57,821 nucleotides of DNA from BP-133 sp040756995 (GCA_040756995.1 JBFLYK010000039.1:1-57821); one strand, 5' to 3'. Positions 42,101 to 50,414 are shown, counted from the stretch's first letter. The notes: generated by a model from the sequence alone, not told the origin. Made by a program: numbers and translations.

Positions 42101-42677
42101 CGTCGCCTGGGGCTACTTCCCGGTCAACGCCGACGGCAACGATCTCATCGTGTGGACCGACGACGACCGCGCCGAAGAGCGGATGCGGTTCTCGTTCCCC
42201 CGCCAGCGCAAGGAGCCCTGGCAGTCGATCGCCGACTTCTTCCGTCCGGTGTCCAGCGGCGAGGCCGACTACGCCGCCTTCCACGTGGTCACGATGAGCG
42301 ACGTGGCCTCCAAGCACGCCGCCGAGCTGTTCACCGCCGACAAGTACCAGGACTACCTGTACTTCCACGGCCTGTCGGTGGAGATGGCCGAGGCGCTGGC
42401 CGAGTACTGGCACCGCCGCGTCCGGGAGGAGTGGGGCTTCGCCGACGAGGACGGCCCCACGCTCACCGGGCTGTTCAAGCAGCAGTACCGCGGTTCCCGG
42501 TACTCGTGGGGCTACCCCGCTTGCCCCGACCTCGACGACCAGGTCAAGGTGGCCGACCTGCTCGAGATCGACCGCATCGGTGTGACGGTCTCCGAAGGGT
42601 TCCAGCTCCACCCGGAACAGTCGACGTCGGCCATCATCGTCCACCACCCCGAGGCCAAGTACTTCATCCTCGGCTAG
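39192..42677 (+). CDS. metH: Cobalamin-dependent methionine synthase
   Basis: 1161 aa, full-length MetH: homocysteine-binding barrel (1-310) with zinc Cys in LNCATGP and GGCCGTTPEH, pterin-binding barrel (about 330-620; TIGERTNANGSKKFRE, VDVCVDYVG), helical cap and B12 domain (about 640-870) with the cobalt-ligand motif DVHDIGKN near residue 732, and the C-terminal AdoMet reactivation domain (about 890-1161; SAIIVHHPEAKYFILG). It makes methionine from homocysteine and methyl-tetrahydrofolate. The frame is open far upstream but ATG at 39192 fits the family start GSFLDTLRERVVVFDGATGT. Confidence 0.97.
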   Translation: MGSFLDTLRERVVVFDGATGTNLQARDLGPEDFGGAALEGCNEILAVTRPQVIADLHRSFFDVGVDAVETDTFGAFPVVLAEYGIAERTFELNEAAARIAKDVASGYSTPDRPRWVVGSIGPGTKLPSLGQIDFVTLRDGYEAQVAGLLAGGVDVLLIETVYDLLQAKAAVIAARRAMAKADRDLPLMVQVTMETTGRMLVGSEIGAALTALEALRPDVIGLNCATGPREMTEHLRHLSRHSRTFLSCLPNAGLPSIVDGATHYDLTPDELAAAHDRFTAELGVNIVGGCCGTTPEHLRRVVDTVGGRVPARREPIVEPGCSSIYTAVPFAQDTAYLTIGERTNANGSKKFREAMLAGDWNTCVQMAKEQVKEGAHVVDVCVDYVGRDGVADMHEIAGRFATAAPLPLVLDSTEPQVMEAGLQHIGGRAVLNSANLEDGQAPGSRCDRVFALAREYGAAVICLTIDEEGQARTADWKVRVAKRLHDLAVEQYGLEPSDLIFDALTFPLGAGQEDLRRDGIETIEAIRRIKAELPGVYTVLGVSNVSFGLKPAIRQVLNSVFLHECVEAGLDSAIVHSARILPMHRIDERARELCLDLIYDRRRPGYDPLQELIAAFSDIEAGAVEREDRSGWPVEERLKARIVDGDRDGLEADLDESLGGGRKALSIINDVLLEGMKVVGDLFASGEMQLPFVLQSAETMKTAVAYLEPHMEKADAGGKGRVVLGTVKGDVHDIGKNLVDIILTNNGYEVRNLGIKVPISEFIEAVEEFKADAVGMSGLLVKSTLIMRENLEELNSRGLEHIPVLLGGAALTRSYVERDLREVYKGRVFYGKDAFEGLRTMETLIEGKRTGQLDPDFGRAPGGRVLPPRKSQRGAEEVDASTIPARSAVAVDNPVFKPPFLGSRVAKGIPLDDIAAYLNETALFRNQWQFRPEAKPDGSMETDEEFKARIRPVLRAELAKAKENSSLIPAVAWGYFPVNADGNDLIVWTDDDRAEERMRFSFPRQRKEPWQSIADFFRPVSSGEADYAAFHVVTMSDVASKHAAELFTADKYQDYLYFHGLSVEMAEALAEYWHRRVREEWGFADEDGPTLTGLFKQQYRGSRYSWGYPACPDLDDQVKVADLLEIDRIGVTVSEGFQLHPEQSTSAIIVHHPEAKYFILG

Positions 42678-42699
42678 GTGGCGCCCGGGTGCCGGACGG

Positions 42700-43017
42700 C
42701 TACTTGCTGAACTCTCCCATGGGGGCGAAGTCGGTCTGCACCTCGGTGTTGACGATCAGCGGGGCGGAGCCGATCACGGTCGGGAACCAGACGAGGAAGT
42801 CCTTGAAGTGGTCGGTCTGGACGTGGGCGGCACCGGCGTCCTGCGACTCGAAGGTCTCGATGATCGAGAACTCGTTGGGGGCGTCGATGCTCTCGTAGAC
42901 GTCGAAGGACTTGCAGCCCGGTTCGTCCCGGCAGGCCTTCGTGTACCGGGCGATGCGGTCGAGCCATTCCTCGCGGCGGTCGGGCCGGATCTGGATCTTC
43001 AGGTTGATCAGGATCAT
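42700..43017 (-). CDS. Antibiotic biosynthesis monooxygenase (ABM) domain protein
   Basis: 105 aa, dimeric ferredoxin-like fold as in YgiN/quinol monooxygenases: INLKIQIRPDRREEWLDRIA, ACRDEPGCKSFDVYESIDAP and FSIIETFESQDAGAAHVQTD, where the His is the usual conserved residue. It is probably an oxygenase acting on a quinol-type substrate or a stress protein. ATG at 43017 follows GAGG at about 8 bases. It converges on metH with 22 bases between. Confidence 0.82.
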   Translation of the reverse strand: MILINLKIQIRPDRREEWLDRIARYTKACRDEPGCKSFDVYESIDAPNEFSIIETFESQDAGAAHVQTDHFKDFLVWFPTVIGSAPLIVNTEVQTDFAPMGEFSK

Positions 43018-43022
43018 GCTCG

Positions 43023-43430
43023 CTACCTCCCCACGACGTGCCGGCGGCGGAACTCGGCCAGGAGCGCTCCGTACGAGTGGAAGCCTAAGCGTTCCCGGAC
43101 CAGCGCGAGGAGTGCGTTCACGAAGGCCGGGCCGTGGCCGGCGCCGGGCGTGACGACGTGGGCGATCTCGTGGAGCACGACCGGCTCCCGCAGGCTCGCC
43201 AGCCGGATTTCCCGGGCGCCGTCGACGGCGTAGCCGCTCATCCGGCCGCTGCGGCTCCGGCGGACGGGGATGGCGTCGACGTCGGGCCAGCGCTCGGCCC
43301 ACCAGTCACTGGCCACGAGATCGGCGACATAGGCCCGGACCTCGCCCAGATGCCGGAACGCCCGTCCGGCATGGGCCAGCGCCGCCTCCTCGCTCTCGTA
43401 GACCCGGCGCTGCTGGTCCCGCGGGTTCAC
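43023..43430 (-). CDS. TIGR04338-like metallohydrolase
   Basis: 135 aa. Zinc-protease-type motif LHEIAHVVTPGAGHGPAF gives HEIAH plus a distal His. The C-terminus LGFHSYGALLAEFRRRH is conserved-looking. The GTG start overlaps the stop of the DUF2786 gene (GTGA). I recall this pairing of a small HExxH protein with a DUF2786 protein from mycobacteria, where the function is still unknown. Confidence 0.8.
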   Translation of the reverse strand: MNPRDQQRRVYESEEAALAHAGRAFRHLGEVRAYVADLVASDWWAERWPDVDAIPVRRSRSGRMSGYAVDGAREIRLASLREPVVLHEIAHVVTPGAGHGPAFVNALLALVRERLGFHSYGALLAEFRRRHVVGR

Positions 43431-44176
43431 CGGGGCAGCGAGGGGGCCGTTCCGTTGGGGACGGAGCCGCGGGTGAGACTTGCGTCGCGCCCGGCCATCC
43501 GGCCCTGTTCGTAACCGGAGCACGACCCGGCGCCGGACAGACGGGAGGTGCTGAGCCGGCCGACCTTGGCCTTCAGCTCCTCCTCGACGCGCTTGGCCTT
43601 GTCGGCCAGCACGAGGGCGACACTGCGGCCCCCATGGCCGTTGCGGGCGGCGTCGTGCTCCCGCGTGGCGGCCGCCTGCGCTTCCCGGGCCGCCTCCCGG
43701 AGGCGGCGATGGACCTCGGACGTGAAGCCTTCCAGGAAGGCGGTGGTGAAGGACCGGCCGTGTTCGTGGCGGCCTCTTTCGGCGAAGGCCAGCGCCGCCT
43801 CGGCCTGGTGGCAGAGGCTGTAGAACAGCGTCTCGGCCCACTCGACGTCGGCCGTGAAGCCGAACACCGTGAACCGGTAGGCGCCGTCGCCGGCCCGGGA
43901 GAAGTAGCCGGCGCAGCCGGTGTGGGTCGACACGACGTGGGCCAGGTTCACCTTGCGGCGGCCGTAGGCACCGGGCATGACCCAGGTCCGGTCGATGATG
44001 GCCCGAGGCGCCGCGGTCTCGCCGAGCATGGCCTGGTCGATGCTGTACTTCTGCTGCAGGGCATGGGCCTTGGCCACGTAGGCGCCGGCGGCTTCCTCGT
44101 TCCCCTGGTCGGCCAAGGATTCCGCAGTGGCGAGCAATCCCTGAATCTTGCGGACATAGTCGGCTTGGATCCCCAT
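43427..44176 (-). CDS. DUF2786-domain protein
   Basis: 249 aa. The N-terminal 45 residues are the DUF2786 helix pair (VRKIQGLLATAESLADQGNE and AYVAKAHALQQKYSIDQAML). The middle is a mixed domain with VNLAHVVSTHTGCAGYFSR and VFGFTADVEWAETLFYSL, and the C-terminal third is charged and helical. Molecular role unknown; the same region is found in actinobacterial and phage-linked proteins. It is translationally coupled to the metallohydrolase-like gene downstream. Confidence 0.85.
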   Translation of the reverse strand: MGIQADYVRKIQGLLATAESLADQGNEEAAGAYVAKAHALQQKYSIDQAMLGETAAPRAIIDRTWVMPGAYGRRKVNLAHVVSTHTGCAGYFSRAGDGAYRFTVFGFTADVEWAETLFYSLCHQAEAALAFAERGRHEHGRSFTTAFLEGFTSEVHRRLREAAREAQAAATREHDAARNGHGGRSVALVLADKAKRVEEELKAKVGRLSTSRLSGAGSCSGYEQGRMAGRDASLTRGSVPNGTAPSLPR

Positions 44177-44222
44177 TGGGCGGGGACGGTAGCGCGACGG
44201 ACCGGCGGCCGGGGCGGAATTC

Positions 44223-45569
44223 CTAGACGTTCGCCCGCACGTCCCGGGCCGAAGAAGCGGCGTCGATGCCGGGGCAGGTCAGCCGCGTGATCTTGTTGGC
44301 CCACGGCTGGGCCACCCAGACGGACCCGCCGTCGGCGGCCATCCCGCCGAACGACTCCCAGGCCTTCGGCGCACCGGGCGGTGTCCAGAGGCGGCTGACG
44401 ACCCCCGCGGTGGTCATCCGGAACAGCGCCGGCGTCCTCTGATCGGCGAACCACAGCTGACCGTCCGGGCCGGCCACGATCGAGCGAATGCCGTCCGCCG
44501 GGGGTGCGACCGAAAAGCGCGTGAGCCGGCCGTCAGCCGTGACCCGGAACACCGCCCTCGTCCAGTCGCCGAACCACAAACCCTCGTCCGGCCCCCGGAC
44601 CAGGGGACCGGCGCCGCCCCACTCCATGGCGCTGCCGGCGTTCGGCCGCTGGATGGGGGTCTCGGTGATGGCCTTCGTGGCGGGATCGATCCGGCCGATC
44701 CGGCCGGCGGACGTCTCGTGGAACCAGAGGGCACCGTCGGCGCCGAGGATGATGCCGTCGGGAGAGACGTGGCGGTCCGACAGCGGATATTCGGTGATCG
44801 TCCCGTCGGCGGTGATGCGGCCGATCCGGCCGGCGTTGGTTTCGGTGAACCACATGGCGCCGTCGGGGCCGGCCACGATTCCACGGGGCATCGACTCGAA
44901 GAACGGGTCGGCGGGATTCACCGAGGATGGCGGCAGCGGGAACTCCGCCACGGTGCCGTCGGCGACGCTGATCCGGCCGATGGCGGGCGGACCCGGCGGC
45001 GGCGGAGGCGGAGCGTCCGGGGCCGACCGGGGGCTGGAGAAGGCGTACATCGTGAACCAGATGTCACCGGTCGGTCCGACGGCGATGCTCGCCGCCTGGC
45101 GGCCGGCTGACACCGGGAACATCCGGGTCGAGCCGTCCGGAGCAAGCCGGCCCACGGCCCCGGTGCCGGGATCCGTGAACCAGACGGCGCCGTCGGCCGC
45201 CACCGCCAGCTCCGAGGGTCGGCCGCCGGCCGCGCTCAAGGGGAAGTCAGTCACCGTCGGGCCGGCGCAGGGATCGGCGGCCTTCGGCTGCGAGGTGGAC
45301 GTCGTCGCCCCGGGGGCGGGCCCGGACGAGGATGTCGTCGTCGGGAGTTGCGGTGCCGAGGTCGTGGTCGGTTCGTTGATCGCCGGCTGGGGGACGGCGG
45401 GCGGCCACGGCGTCTCGGCGAAGGGCGGCCCGTCGGTCACCGCGCCGAGATCGGATCCTTCCGAAGCCACCCGCTGTGCGGGAACGCCGCGGGCGCACCC
45501 GCCGAGGAGGACGAGGGCGGCCAGGCCGAGAGCGGCCCGCCGGCGGTTGGAGCCTCGTGCCACCGTCAT
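44223..45569 (-). CDS. Vgb-like beta-propeller lipoprotein, copy 1
   Basis: 448 aa. Lipobox LVLLGGC near residue 25, a Thr/Ser/Pro-rich linker (about 45-95), then repeated blades of the form GPDGAMWFTETNAGRIGRIT and GADGALWFHETSAGRIGRID, as in virginiamycin B lyase propellers. The repeats are present but streptogramin lyase activity should not be assumed; many lipoproteins of this type are binding or scaffold proteins. ATG at 45569 overlaps the end of the upstream DUF4184-like reading frame (ATGA). A paralog lies 0.4 kb upstream. Confidence 0.85.
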   Translation of the reverse strand: MTVARGSNRRRAALGLAALVLLGGCARGVPAQRVASEGSDLGAVTDGPPFAETPWPPAVPQPAINEPTTTSAPQLPTTTSSSGPAPGATTSTSQPKAADPCAGPTVTDFPLSAAGGRPSELAVAADGAVWFTDPGTGAVGRLAPDGSTRMFPVSAGRQAASIAVGPTGDIWFTMYAFSSPRSAPDAPPPPPPGPPAIGRISVADGTVAEFPLPPSSVNPADPFFESMPRGIVAGPDGAMWFTETNAGRIGRITADGTITEYPLSDRHVSPDGIILGADGALWFHETSAGRIGRIDPATKAITETPIQRPNAGSAMEWGGAGPLVRGPDEGLWFGDWTRAVFRVTADGRLTRFSVAPPADGIRSIVAGPDGQLWFADQRTPALFRMTTAGVVSRLWTPPGAPKAWESFGGMAADGGSVWVAQPWANKITRLTCPGIDAASSARDVRANV

Positions 45570-45977
45570 CGGTCCAGGATGCCGGGGCGCCGGCGGAGCG
45601 CCGAACAGGAAAGGAGCAAACTGAGCGCCGCGCCGGCCAGCGACCCGATCGCCCCGCCCTTGACGGCGTCGTAGGCATCGCCGTTGCCGGCCCCCTGCAC
45701 GGCGCCGATAGCGCCGATGACCAGAACACCGGTGACCACCGCGGTTGCCACGGCGCGGCGGCTCCGGCCACAGGAGGAGCACCAGCAATGCCGAGGGCAG
45801 GCAGAGGACGAACAGGCCGGGGATCGTGTGCCCGATCGTCCTGGTCGGCGACAGGTGGACCATGTACTCGAAGTCCCGCGCCATGGCCCCGACGGCGATC
45901 GCCGGGAGGACGAGCCGTCCCCGCGACAGGCGGTGCAACGGTTTGGCCGTGACGCTGTGGGCAACGGTGAAAGGCAT
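45566..45977 (-). pseudogene. DUF4184-like membrane protein gene with a frameshift
   Basis: The first half, from ATG 45977, reads MPFTVAHSVTAKPL, VLPAIAVGAMARDFEYMVHL and HTIPGLFVLCLPSALLVLLL, matching the DUF4184 N-terminus. Around 45750-45765 (a GC-rich run of CGG/GCG) the coding moves to the next frame, giving AVATAVVTGVLVIGAIGAVQ and KGGAIGSLAGAALSLLLSCS up to the stop at 45566, which overlaps the following lipoprotein start. One extra base explains the shift. The total, about 137 codons, is shorter than the usual 230 or so, so the gene may also carry an internal deletion. A sequencing error is possible for the single-base change. Confidence 0.65.
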
Positions 45978-45988
45978 CGGCGGCGACC

Positions 45989-47233
45989 TCAGACAGCGTC
46001 CGACGGGTCAGGGCCAGCGCAGGCGTAGCGGCCGATCCGGTTGACCGCCGGTTGGGCGAACCACACGGCGTCCCGCCCCGCCTCCATCTGCTCCAGGCCG
46101 GCGGAGTGCAGCCCCCTCGGATCGGAGACCGCCGGCAGTTCGGAGACCTCGCCGTCCACAGTCATGCGGAGGACCTTGCCGTTGCGGGAATCGATGACCC
46201 ACAGGCGGCGGTCCGGGCCGGCGGTGATCGAGTTCGGCGAGTACTGGCCCTGCCAGGGAAGCGGGTAGGCCTTGAATTCGCCGGTCGTCGTCATCCGGCC
46301 GAGGGCGGACCCCATCGGACCGTCGAACCACAGTGCGCCGTCGGGCCCGGCCGTGACCGTCGCCGGTGGGACGCCGGCCGGAACGGGCGGAATGGGGAAC
46401 TCGGAGATGGCGAATGTCTTCGGGTCGATGCGGCCCATCCGCATCTTCAACGTCTCCGAGAACCAGAGCGCTCCGTCGGACCCGACCGCCAGACCTTCCG
46501 GATTGGCATGGATGCGGTCCCGCTCCGGGAGCGGATATTCGGTAACCGTGCCGTCGGCGCCGACGCGTCCGACCTTGTCGGCGCCCATCTCCACGAACCA
46601 GATCGCACCGTCGGGCCCGACGGTCAGGGCGGTGGGAACGGTGTCGCCCACTCCGCCCATCGGATTGCCCCGCGTCGTCGGCACCGCGTAGCCCACGAGG
46701 CGGCCGGAACGTGTGAGGTGGGCGATCGCCGGACCGGCGGTGGCGACCCATACGGAGCCGTCACGGCCCACCGCCAGCGATCCCGGCGTCCGCTCGTCCG
46801 GGAAGGAGTACCGGGTGATCGCACCCGACGGTTCGAGACGGGCGACCGAGGTCGTCGCCGGATCGCTGAACCACACCGACCCGTCGGGCGCCGCCGCCAC
46901 CCAGCTGGGCTTCCCGCCCGCTTGGGGCAATCGGTACTCGGTCAGGACGGGCGACGCCCAGCAGTCCGCCCCCTCGCCCCCGGGCCCGGACGAAGACGAC
47001 GGGGCCGACGGCTTCGCTCGCTCCCGTTGGGGGGCGACGACCAGGGGCCCGAAGCCACCGGCCGGCGGAAGCGGCGCCGTGACGATCGAGGACGGCGGAG
47101 GCGCGTCGCCGGCCGGCTCCGTCACCGACGACAGGCCCGGCGAGACGCCGCCGGATTCAGCTTCGTAGCCGGTGCCGCAGGCCAGGCTGGTCGAGGCAAG
47201 GAAAAGCAGGAGGGCGAGCGTCCGTCGGTGCAT
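45989..47233 (-). CDS. Vgb-like beta-propeller lipoprotein, copy 2
   Basis: 414 aa paralog of the product encoded at 44223. Signal and lipobox LASTSLAC put the anchor Cys at residue 19, followed by a Pro/Ser-rich linker and then propeller blades such as GPDGAIWFVEMGADKVGRVG, GSDGALWFSETLKMRMGRID and GPDGALWFDGPMGSALGRMT. Both proteins end in a similar NRIGRYACAGPD/NKITRLTCPGID element, so they arose by duplication. It is probably exposed outside the membrane. Ligand or activity unknown. Confidence 0.85.
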   Translation of the reverse strand: MHRRTLALLLFLASTSLACGTGYEAESGGVSPGLSSVTEPAGDAPPPSSIVTAPLPPAGGFGPLVVAPQRERAKPSAPSSSSGPGGEGADCWASPVLTEYRLPQAGGKPSWVAAAPDGSVWFSDPATTSVARLEPSGAITRYSFPDERTPGSLAVGRDGSVWVATAGPAIAHLTRSGRLVGYAVPTTRGNPMGGVGDTVPTALTVGPDGAIWFVEMGADKVGRVGADGTVTEYPLPERDRIHANPEGLAVGSDGALWFSETLKMRMGRIDPKTFAISEFPIPPVPAGVPPATVTAGPDGALWFDGPMGSALGRMTTTGEFKAYPLPWQGQYSPNSITAGPDRRLWVIDSRNGKVLRMTVDGEVSELPAVSDPRGLHSAGLEQMEAGRDAVWFAQPAVNRIGRYACAGPDPSDAV

Positions 47234-47343
47234 GCACCCACAGTTCCGCTCGCCCGGTCCTGCTGCCTACCACCTCCGCGAAACCTCCACATCATCCCCG
47301 CCAGGTCCCGAAGGACCGGGGGCTGAAGACGGCGGCCGCCTAC

Positions 47344-48150
47344 CTACTTGTTGGCCGCCGCCTGGTAGCGGCGCACGCAGAGCGGCACGAAGACCGCCAG
47401 GATGATGCCGACCCAGATCAGCGTGTAGACCACCGGGTGCTCCATGGACCAGGCGCCGCTGGCGGCTTCCGGGCCGACGTTGCCGAACAACTCCCGGGCA
47501 GCCTGGGCGAGGGACGACACCGGATTCCATTCGGCGAAGGTCCGCAGCACCGACGGGAGGTTCTGGGACGGTACGAACGTGTTGGCCACGAACGTCACCG
47601 GGAAGATGAACATGAACGAGGCGTTGTTGACGACCTCAGGGGTCGGCACGACCAACCCGACGTAGGCCATGACCCACGAGATGGCGTAGGCGAAGGCCAG
47701 GATCAGCAGGAACCCGGCGACCGCTTCCGGCACCGACGTCCGGATGCGCCAGCCCACGATGAACCCGGTGGCCGACATCACGCCCAGCGACAGGACGTTG
47801 TTGACGATGTCGCTGGCCGTCCGGCCGACGAGGACCGCCGCCGGCGACATCGGCAGCGACCGGAACCGGTCGATGATGCCCTTCTGCATGTCATCGGCCA
47901 TGCCGGCGCCGGAGAAGGTGGCGCCGAAGATGACCGTCTGGGCGAAGATGCCGGCGATCAGGAACTCCCGGTAGTTCACGCCGCCGGGGATGTTGTCGAT
48001 CGAGCCGCCGAACACGTAGGCGAAGAGCAGCACGAACATGATCGGCGACATCAGGGTGAAGACCAGGATGTCGGGAACCCGCTTGATCTTGATCAGGTTC
48101 CGCTTGGCCACGATGCCGCCGTCGGCCAGGGCCAGGGCGATGCGATTCAT
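47344..48150 (-). CDS. ABC-2 type exporter permease (DrrB-like)
   Basis: 268 aa, six membrane segments. Characteristic stretches: VFTLMSPIMFVLLFAYVFGG, GIIDRFRSLPMSPAAVLVGR and the late segment FPVTFVANTFVPSQNLPSVL. The family forms drug or lipid exporters with a separate ATPase; the DrrB-type motif PMSPAAVLVGRT supports this. The ATG overlaps the ATPase stop by four bases. Confidence 0.9.
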   Translation of the reverse strand: MNRIALALADGGIVAKRNLIKIKRVPDILVFTLMSPIMFVLLFAYVFGGSIDNIPGGVNYREFLIAGIFAQTVIFGATFSGAGMADDMQKGIIDRFRSLPMSPAAVLVGRTASDIVNNVLSLGVMSATGFIVGWRIRTSVPEAVAGFLLILAFAYAISWVMAYVGLVVPTPEVVNNASFMFIFPVTFVANTFVPSQNLPSVLRTFAEWNPVSSLAQAARELFGNVGPEAASGAWSMEHPVVYTLIWVGIILAVFVPLCVRRYQAAANK

Positions 48151-49142
48151 CGGACAGGTTCCTCCTCGCGGATCGGAGCGGCGTTGTCGTCGCCGGCGGA
48201 CGGCTCGGACACGTGGCCGGTCAGGGAAAGGAAGACGTCGTCGAGGGTCGGCCGGCGCAGGCCGATCTCGACGATGTGCACCCCGGAGGCCCGCAGCCGG
48301 TGCAGGGCGGCCTCGAGGGCGTCGGCGCCGCCGGTGACCGGGGCGGTGACACGCCGGGACTGCGTCTCGCTCTGGATGTCGCCGACCCCGAGTTCGTCGA
48401 GGACGAGCTCGGCCCGGGCGACGTCGGCCGCCGTCTCGACCACGACCTCGATCCGCTCGCCGCCCACCCGGGCCTTGAGCTCGTCGGCCGTGCCCCGGGC
48501 GATGGCCCGGCCGTGGTCGATGACGAGGATGTCGTCGGCCAGCCGGTCGGCCTCCTCCAGGTACTGCGTGGTGAGCAGCAGCGTCGTGCCGCCTCGCACC
48601 AGTTCCCGGATGACGTCCCACAACTCGTTGCGGGAGCGGGGATCGAGGCCGGTGGTCGGCTCGTCCAGGAACAGGACGGGCGGCTCGGCCACCAGGGCGC
48701 CGGCCAGGTCGAGACGGCGGCGCATGCCGCCGGAGTAGGTCTTGACCGGGCGGCCGCCGGCGTCGGCCAGGCTGAAGCGCTCCAGCAGCTCCTCGGCCCG
48801 GTGACGGGAACGCGCCTTGCCCAGGCGGTAGAGGCGGCCGACCATCTCGAGGTTCTCGAAGCCGGTCAGGTACTCGTCGACGGCGGCGTACTGGCCGGAC
48901 AGGCCGATCAGCTTCCGCACCGCAGCAGGGTCGGTGCAGATGTCGACCCCGGCGACCTCGCCCGTGCCCTCGTCGGGCCGCAGCAGCGTGGTCAGGATGC
49001 GCACCGCCGTGGTCTTCCCCGCCCCGTTGGGGCCGAGCAGGGCGAGGACGGTGCCCTCGGCCACGTTGAGGTCGAGCCCGTCGAGCGCGGTCAGCGCGCC
49101 GAAGCGCTTGACCAACCCCCGGGCCCGGATCACATCGGCCAT
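48147..49142 (-). CDS. ABC exporter ATPase (DrrA-like)
   Basis: 331 aa. Walker A GPNGAGKTT, Q-loop region LSGQYAAVDEYLTGFENL, signature YSGGMRRRLDLAGALV, Walker B PPVLFLDEPTTGLDPRSR, and the DrrA-type C-terminal regulatory region with RRPTLDDVFLSLTGH. ATG at 49142 follows GAGAGGAG. It powers the permease encoded downstream, probably for drug or lipid efflux. An 11-bp inverted repeat lies upstream. Confidence 0.92.
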   Translation of the reverse strand: MADVIRARGLVKRFGALTALDGLDLNVAEGTVLALLGPNGAGKTTAVRILTTLLRPDEGTGEVAGVDICTDPAAVRKLIGLSGQYAAVDEYLTGFENLEMVGRLYRLGKARSRHRAEELLERFSLADAGGRPVKTYSGGMRRRLDLAGALVAEPPVLFLDEPTTGLDPRSRNELWDVIRELVRGGTTLLLTTQYLEEADRLADDILVIDHGRAIARGTADELKARVGGERIEVVVETAADVARAELVLDELGVGDIQSETQSRRVTAPVTGGADALEAALHRLRASGVHIVEIGLRRPTLDDVFLSLTGHVSEPSAGDDNAAPIREEEPVR

Positions 49143-49182
49143 CTCGGCTCCTCTCGTTTGCGTCGTTGCTGGACGTGGTGAC

Positions 49183-49223
49183 GTGTGGGGCGGCGGAACT
49201 TCATCGGGCCGTCCGCCCCACAC
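49183..49223. promoter_or_regulatory. 11-bp inverted repeat upstream of the ABC exporter
   Basis: GTGTGGGGCGG (49183-49193) and its exact reverse complement (49213-49223) are separated by 19 bases. It sits between the VOC gene and the drrA-like start, 41-81 bp before that start. It could be an operator or a terminator of the VOC gene; no T-run is present. Confidence 0.4.
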
Positions 49224-49257
49224 AGCACCCACGTATCGGTCAAAAAGGGACGGATCT

Positions 49258-49608
49258 TTAACCCTGGACGAGCCCGACCACGTGACCCTGGGGATCGGCG
49301 AAGAGGCCCACGGTCGGCCCGGCCGGCAGGTCGGTGGCCGGCTGGATCACCTTGGCGCCGAGCCCCTCGGCCCGGACGAGGGCGGCGGGGACGTTGGGCA
49401 CCTGGACGTAGAACGTCACGTACTCCCGGGAGGGGTCGTCGGCGGCGTAGATGCCGCCGGGGATGCCGGTCGACGTGCCGGTGTCGACCATGCCATACCC
49501 CATGGGGTTGTCGCTATTGACTTTCCAGCCGAACAGCTCGCCGTAGAAACCGGTCAATTCGGCCAGATCGTGCCCGGCCACCTCGAACCACACCACCGGT
49601 GCGCTCAT
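49258..49608 (-). CDS. VOC-family (glyoxalase/bleomycin-resistance fold) protein
   Basis: 116 aa. VVWFEVAGHDLAELTGFYGE, LFGWKV and the C-terminal GLFADPQGHVVGLVQG show the paired beta-alpha-beta-beta-beta modules. Metal or substrate specificity is unclear because only a few of the usual metal ligands can be pointed to. It lies downstream of the WYL regulator gene on the same strand, which may control it. The 95-base gap to that gene contains GGAATTCC and no other strong signal. Confidence 0.85.
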   Translation of the reverse strand: MSAPVVWFEVAGHDLAELTGFYGELFGWKVNSDNPMGYGMVDTGTSTGIPGGIYAADDPSREYVTFYVQVPNVPAALVRAEGLGAKVIQPATDLPAGPTVGLFADPQGHVVGLVQG

Positions 49609-49703
49609 GTTCGTCTCCCTTCGTCTTCCTGTCGTGAGGACTGACGGAGACGAGGGTGACGGGCGCCGGCGACAACCCTATGTCGGGAATTCCAACGATG
49701 TAT

Positions 49704-50411
49704 TCAGGGTTCCAGGATTGTGTTTCGGAGGTGGGCGGCGATGTGGCCGGCCACGTCGTCGAGGCCCCGCTCGGGAGCCTTCTCCTCGATGACCCGGGCC
49801 GCCTCGATCCGGTCGAGCCGGAACGTACGGCCGCCGTCGCGCATCCGGCACCAGGCCATGAGGTACCACTTCCCGCCGCCGCCCATGAGCCCGTAGGGCT
49901 CCACCAACCGGGCTTCCGTGGCCGTTCCCGTCCGGTCGACGTAGTCGAGCTCCAGCACCTGCCGCTTGGCCACGGCCTCCTCCACCGCCTCCAGCACCGG
50001 GGTCCGGGCCAGCTCACCCCGTTCCCACATCAGGTGGATCCGGGCCACCAGATCGCGGGCTGCCTCGTGGTCGGGAGCCGACATCGCCGCCACCACCTTG
50101 CGCAGCGCCGAGCGGGCCGCGGCGGCGAAGGGCATCGGCCCGCTCATGGCCAGGGCCACGGCGATGGCCGTCGCCTCGTCGGGCCGGAAGTTGAGCGGCG
50201 GCAGGGTCATGGCCGGGTCGACGGTGTACCCGCCCCCCGGACCGGTGGTCGCCCAGATGGGCACGCCCGACTGCTGGAGAGCCGAGAGGTCGCGCTCGAT
50301 GGTGCGGACGCTCACCTCGAACCGCTCGGCCAACTGCCGGGCGGTGCGGGCCCGGGGCGCGACACGCCGCAACTCCTCGGCCAGGGCGTAGAGCCGGTCG
50401 ATCCGATTCAC
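49704..50411 (-). CDS. HTH-WYL transcriptional regulator
   Basis: 235 aa. N-terminal helix-turn-helix (RLYALAEELRRVAPRARTAR, QLAERFEVSVRTIERDLSAL) and a WYL domain with KWYLMAWCRMRDGGRTFRLD. This is the DeoR-like YobV/PafB-type architecture common in actinobacteria. GTG start; the gene follows the TIGR03086 gene with 3 bases between. It may regulate the VOC protein downstream. Confidence 0.88.
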   Translation of the reverse strand: MNRIDRLYALAEELRRVAPRARTARQLAERFEVSVRTIERDLSALQQSGVPIWATTGPGGGYTVDPAMTLPPLNFRPDEATAIAVALAMSGPMPFAAAARSALRKVVAAMSAPDHEAARDLVARIHLMWERGELARTPVLEAVEEAVAKRQVLELDYVDRTGTATEARLVEPYGLMGGGGKWYLMAWCRMRDGGRTFRLDRIEAARVIEEKAPERGLDDVAGHIAAHLRNTILEP

Positions 50412-50414
50412 GCC

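Noticed and set aside
44223..47233. Streptogramin (virginiamycin B) lyase genes
   Set aside because: Propeller repeats alone do not show lyase activity; both are lipoproteins with long linkers.
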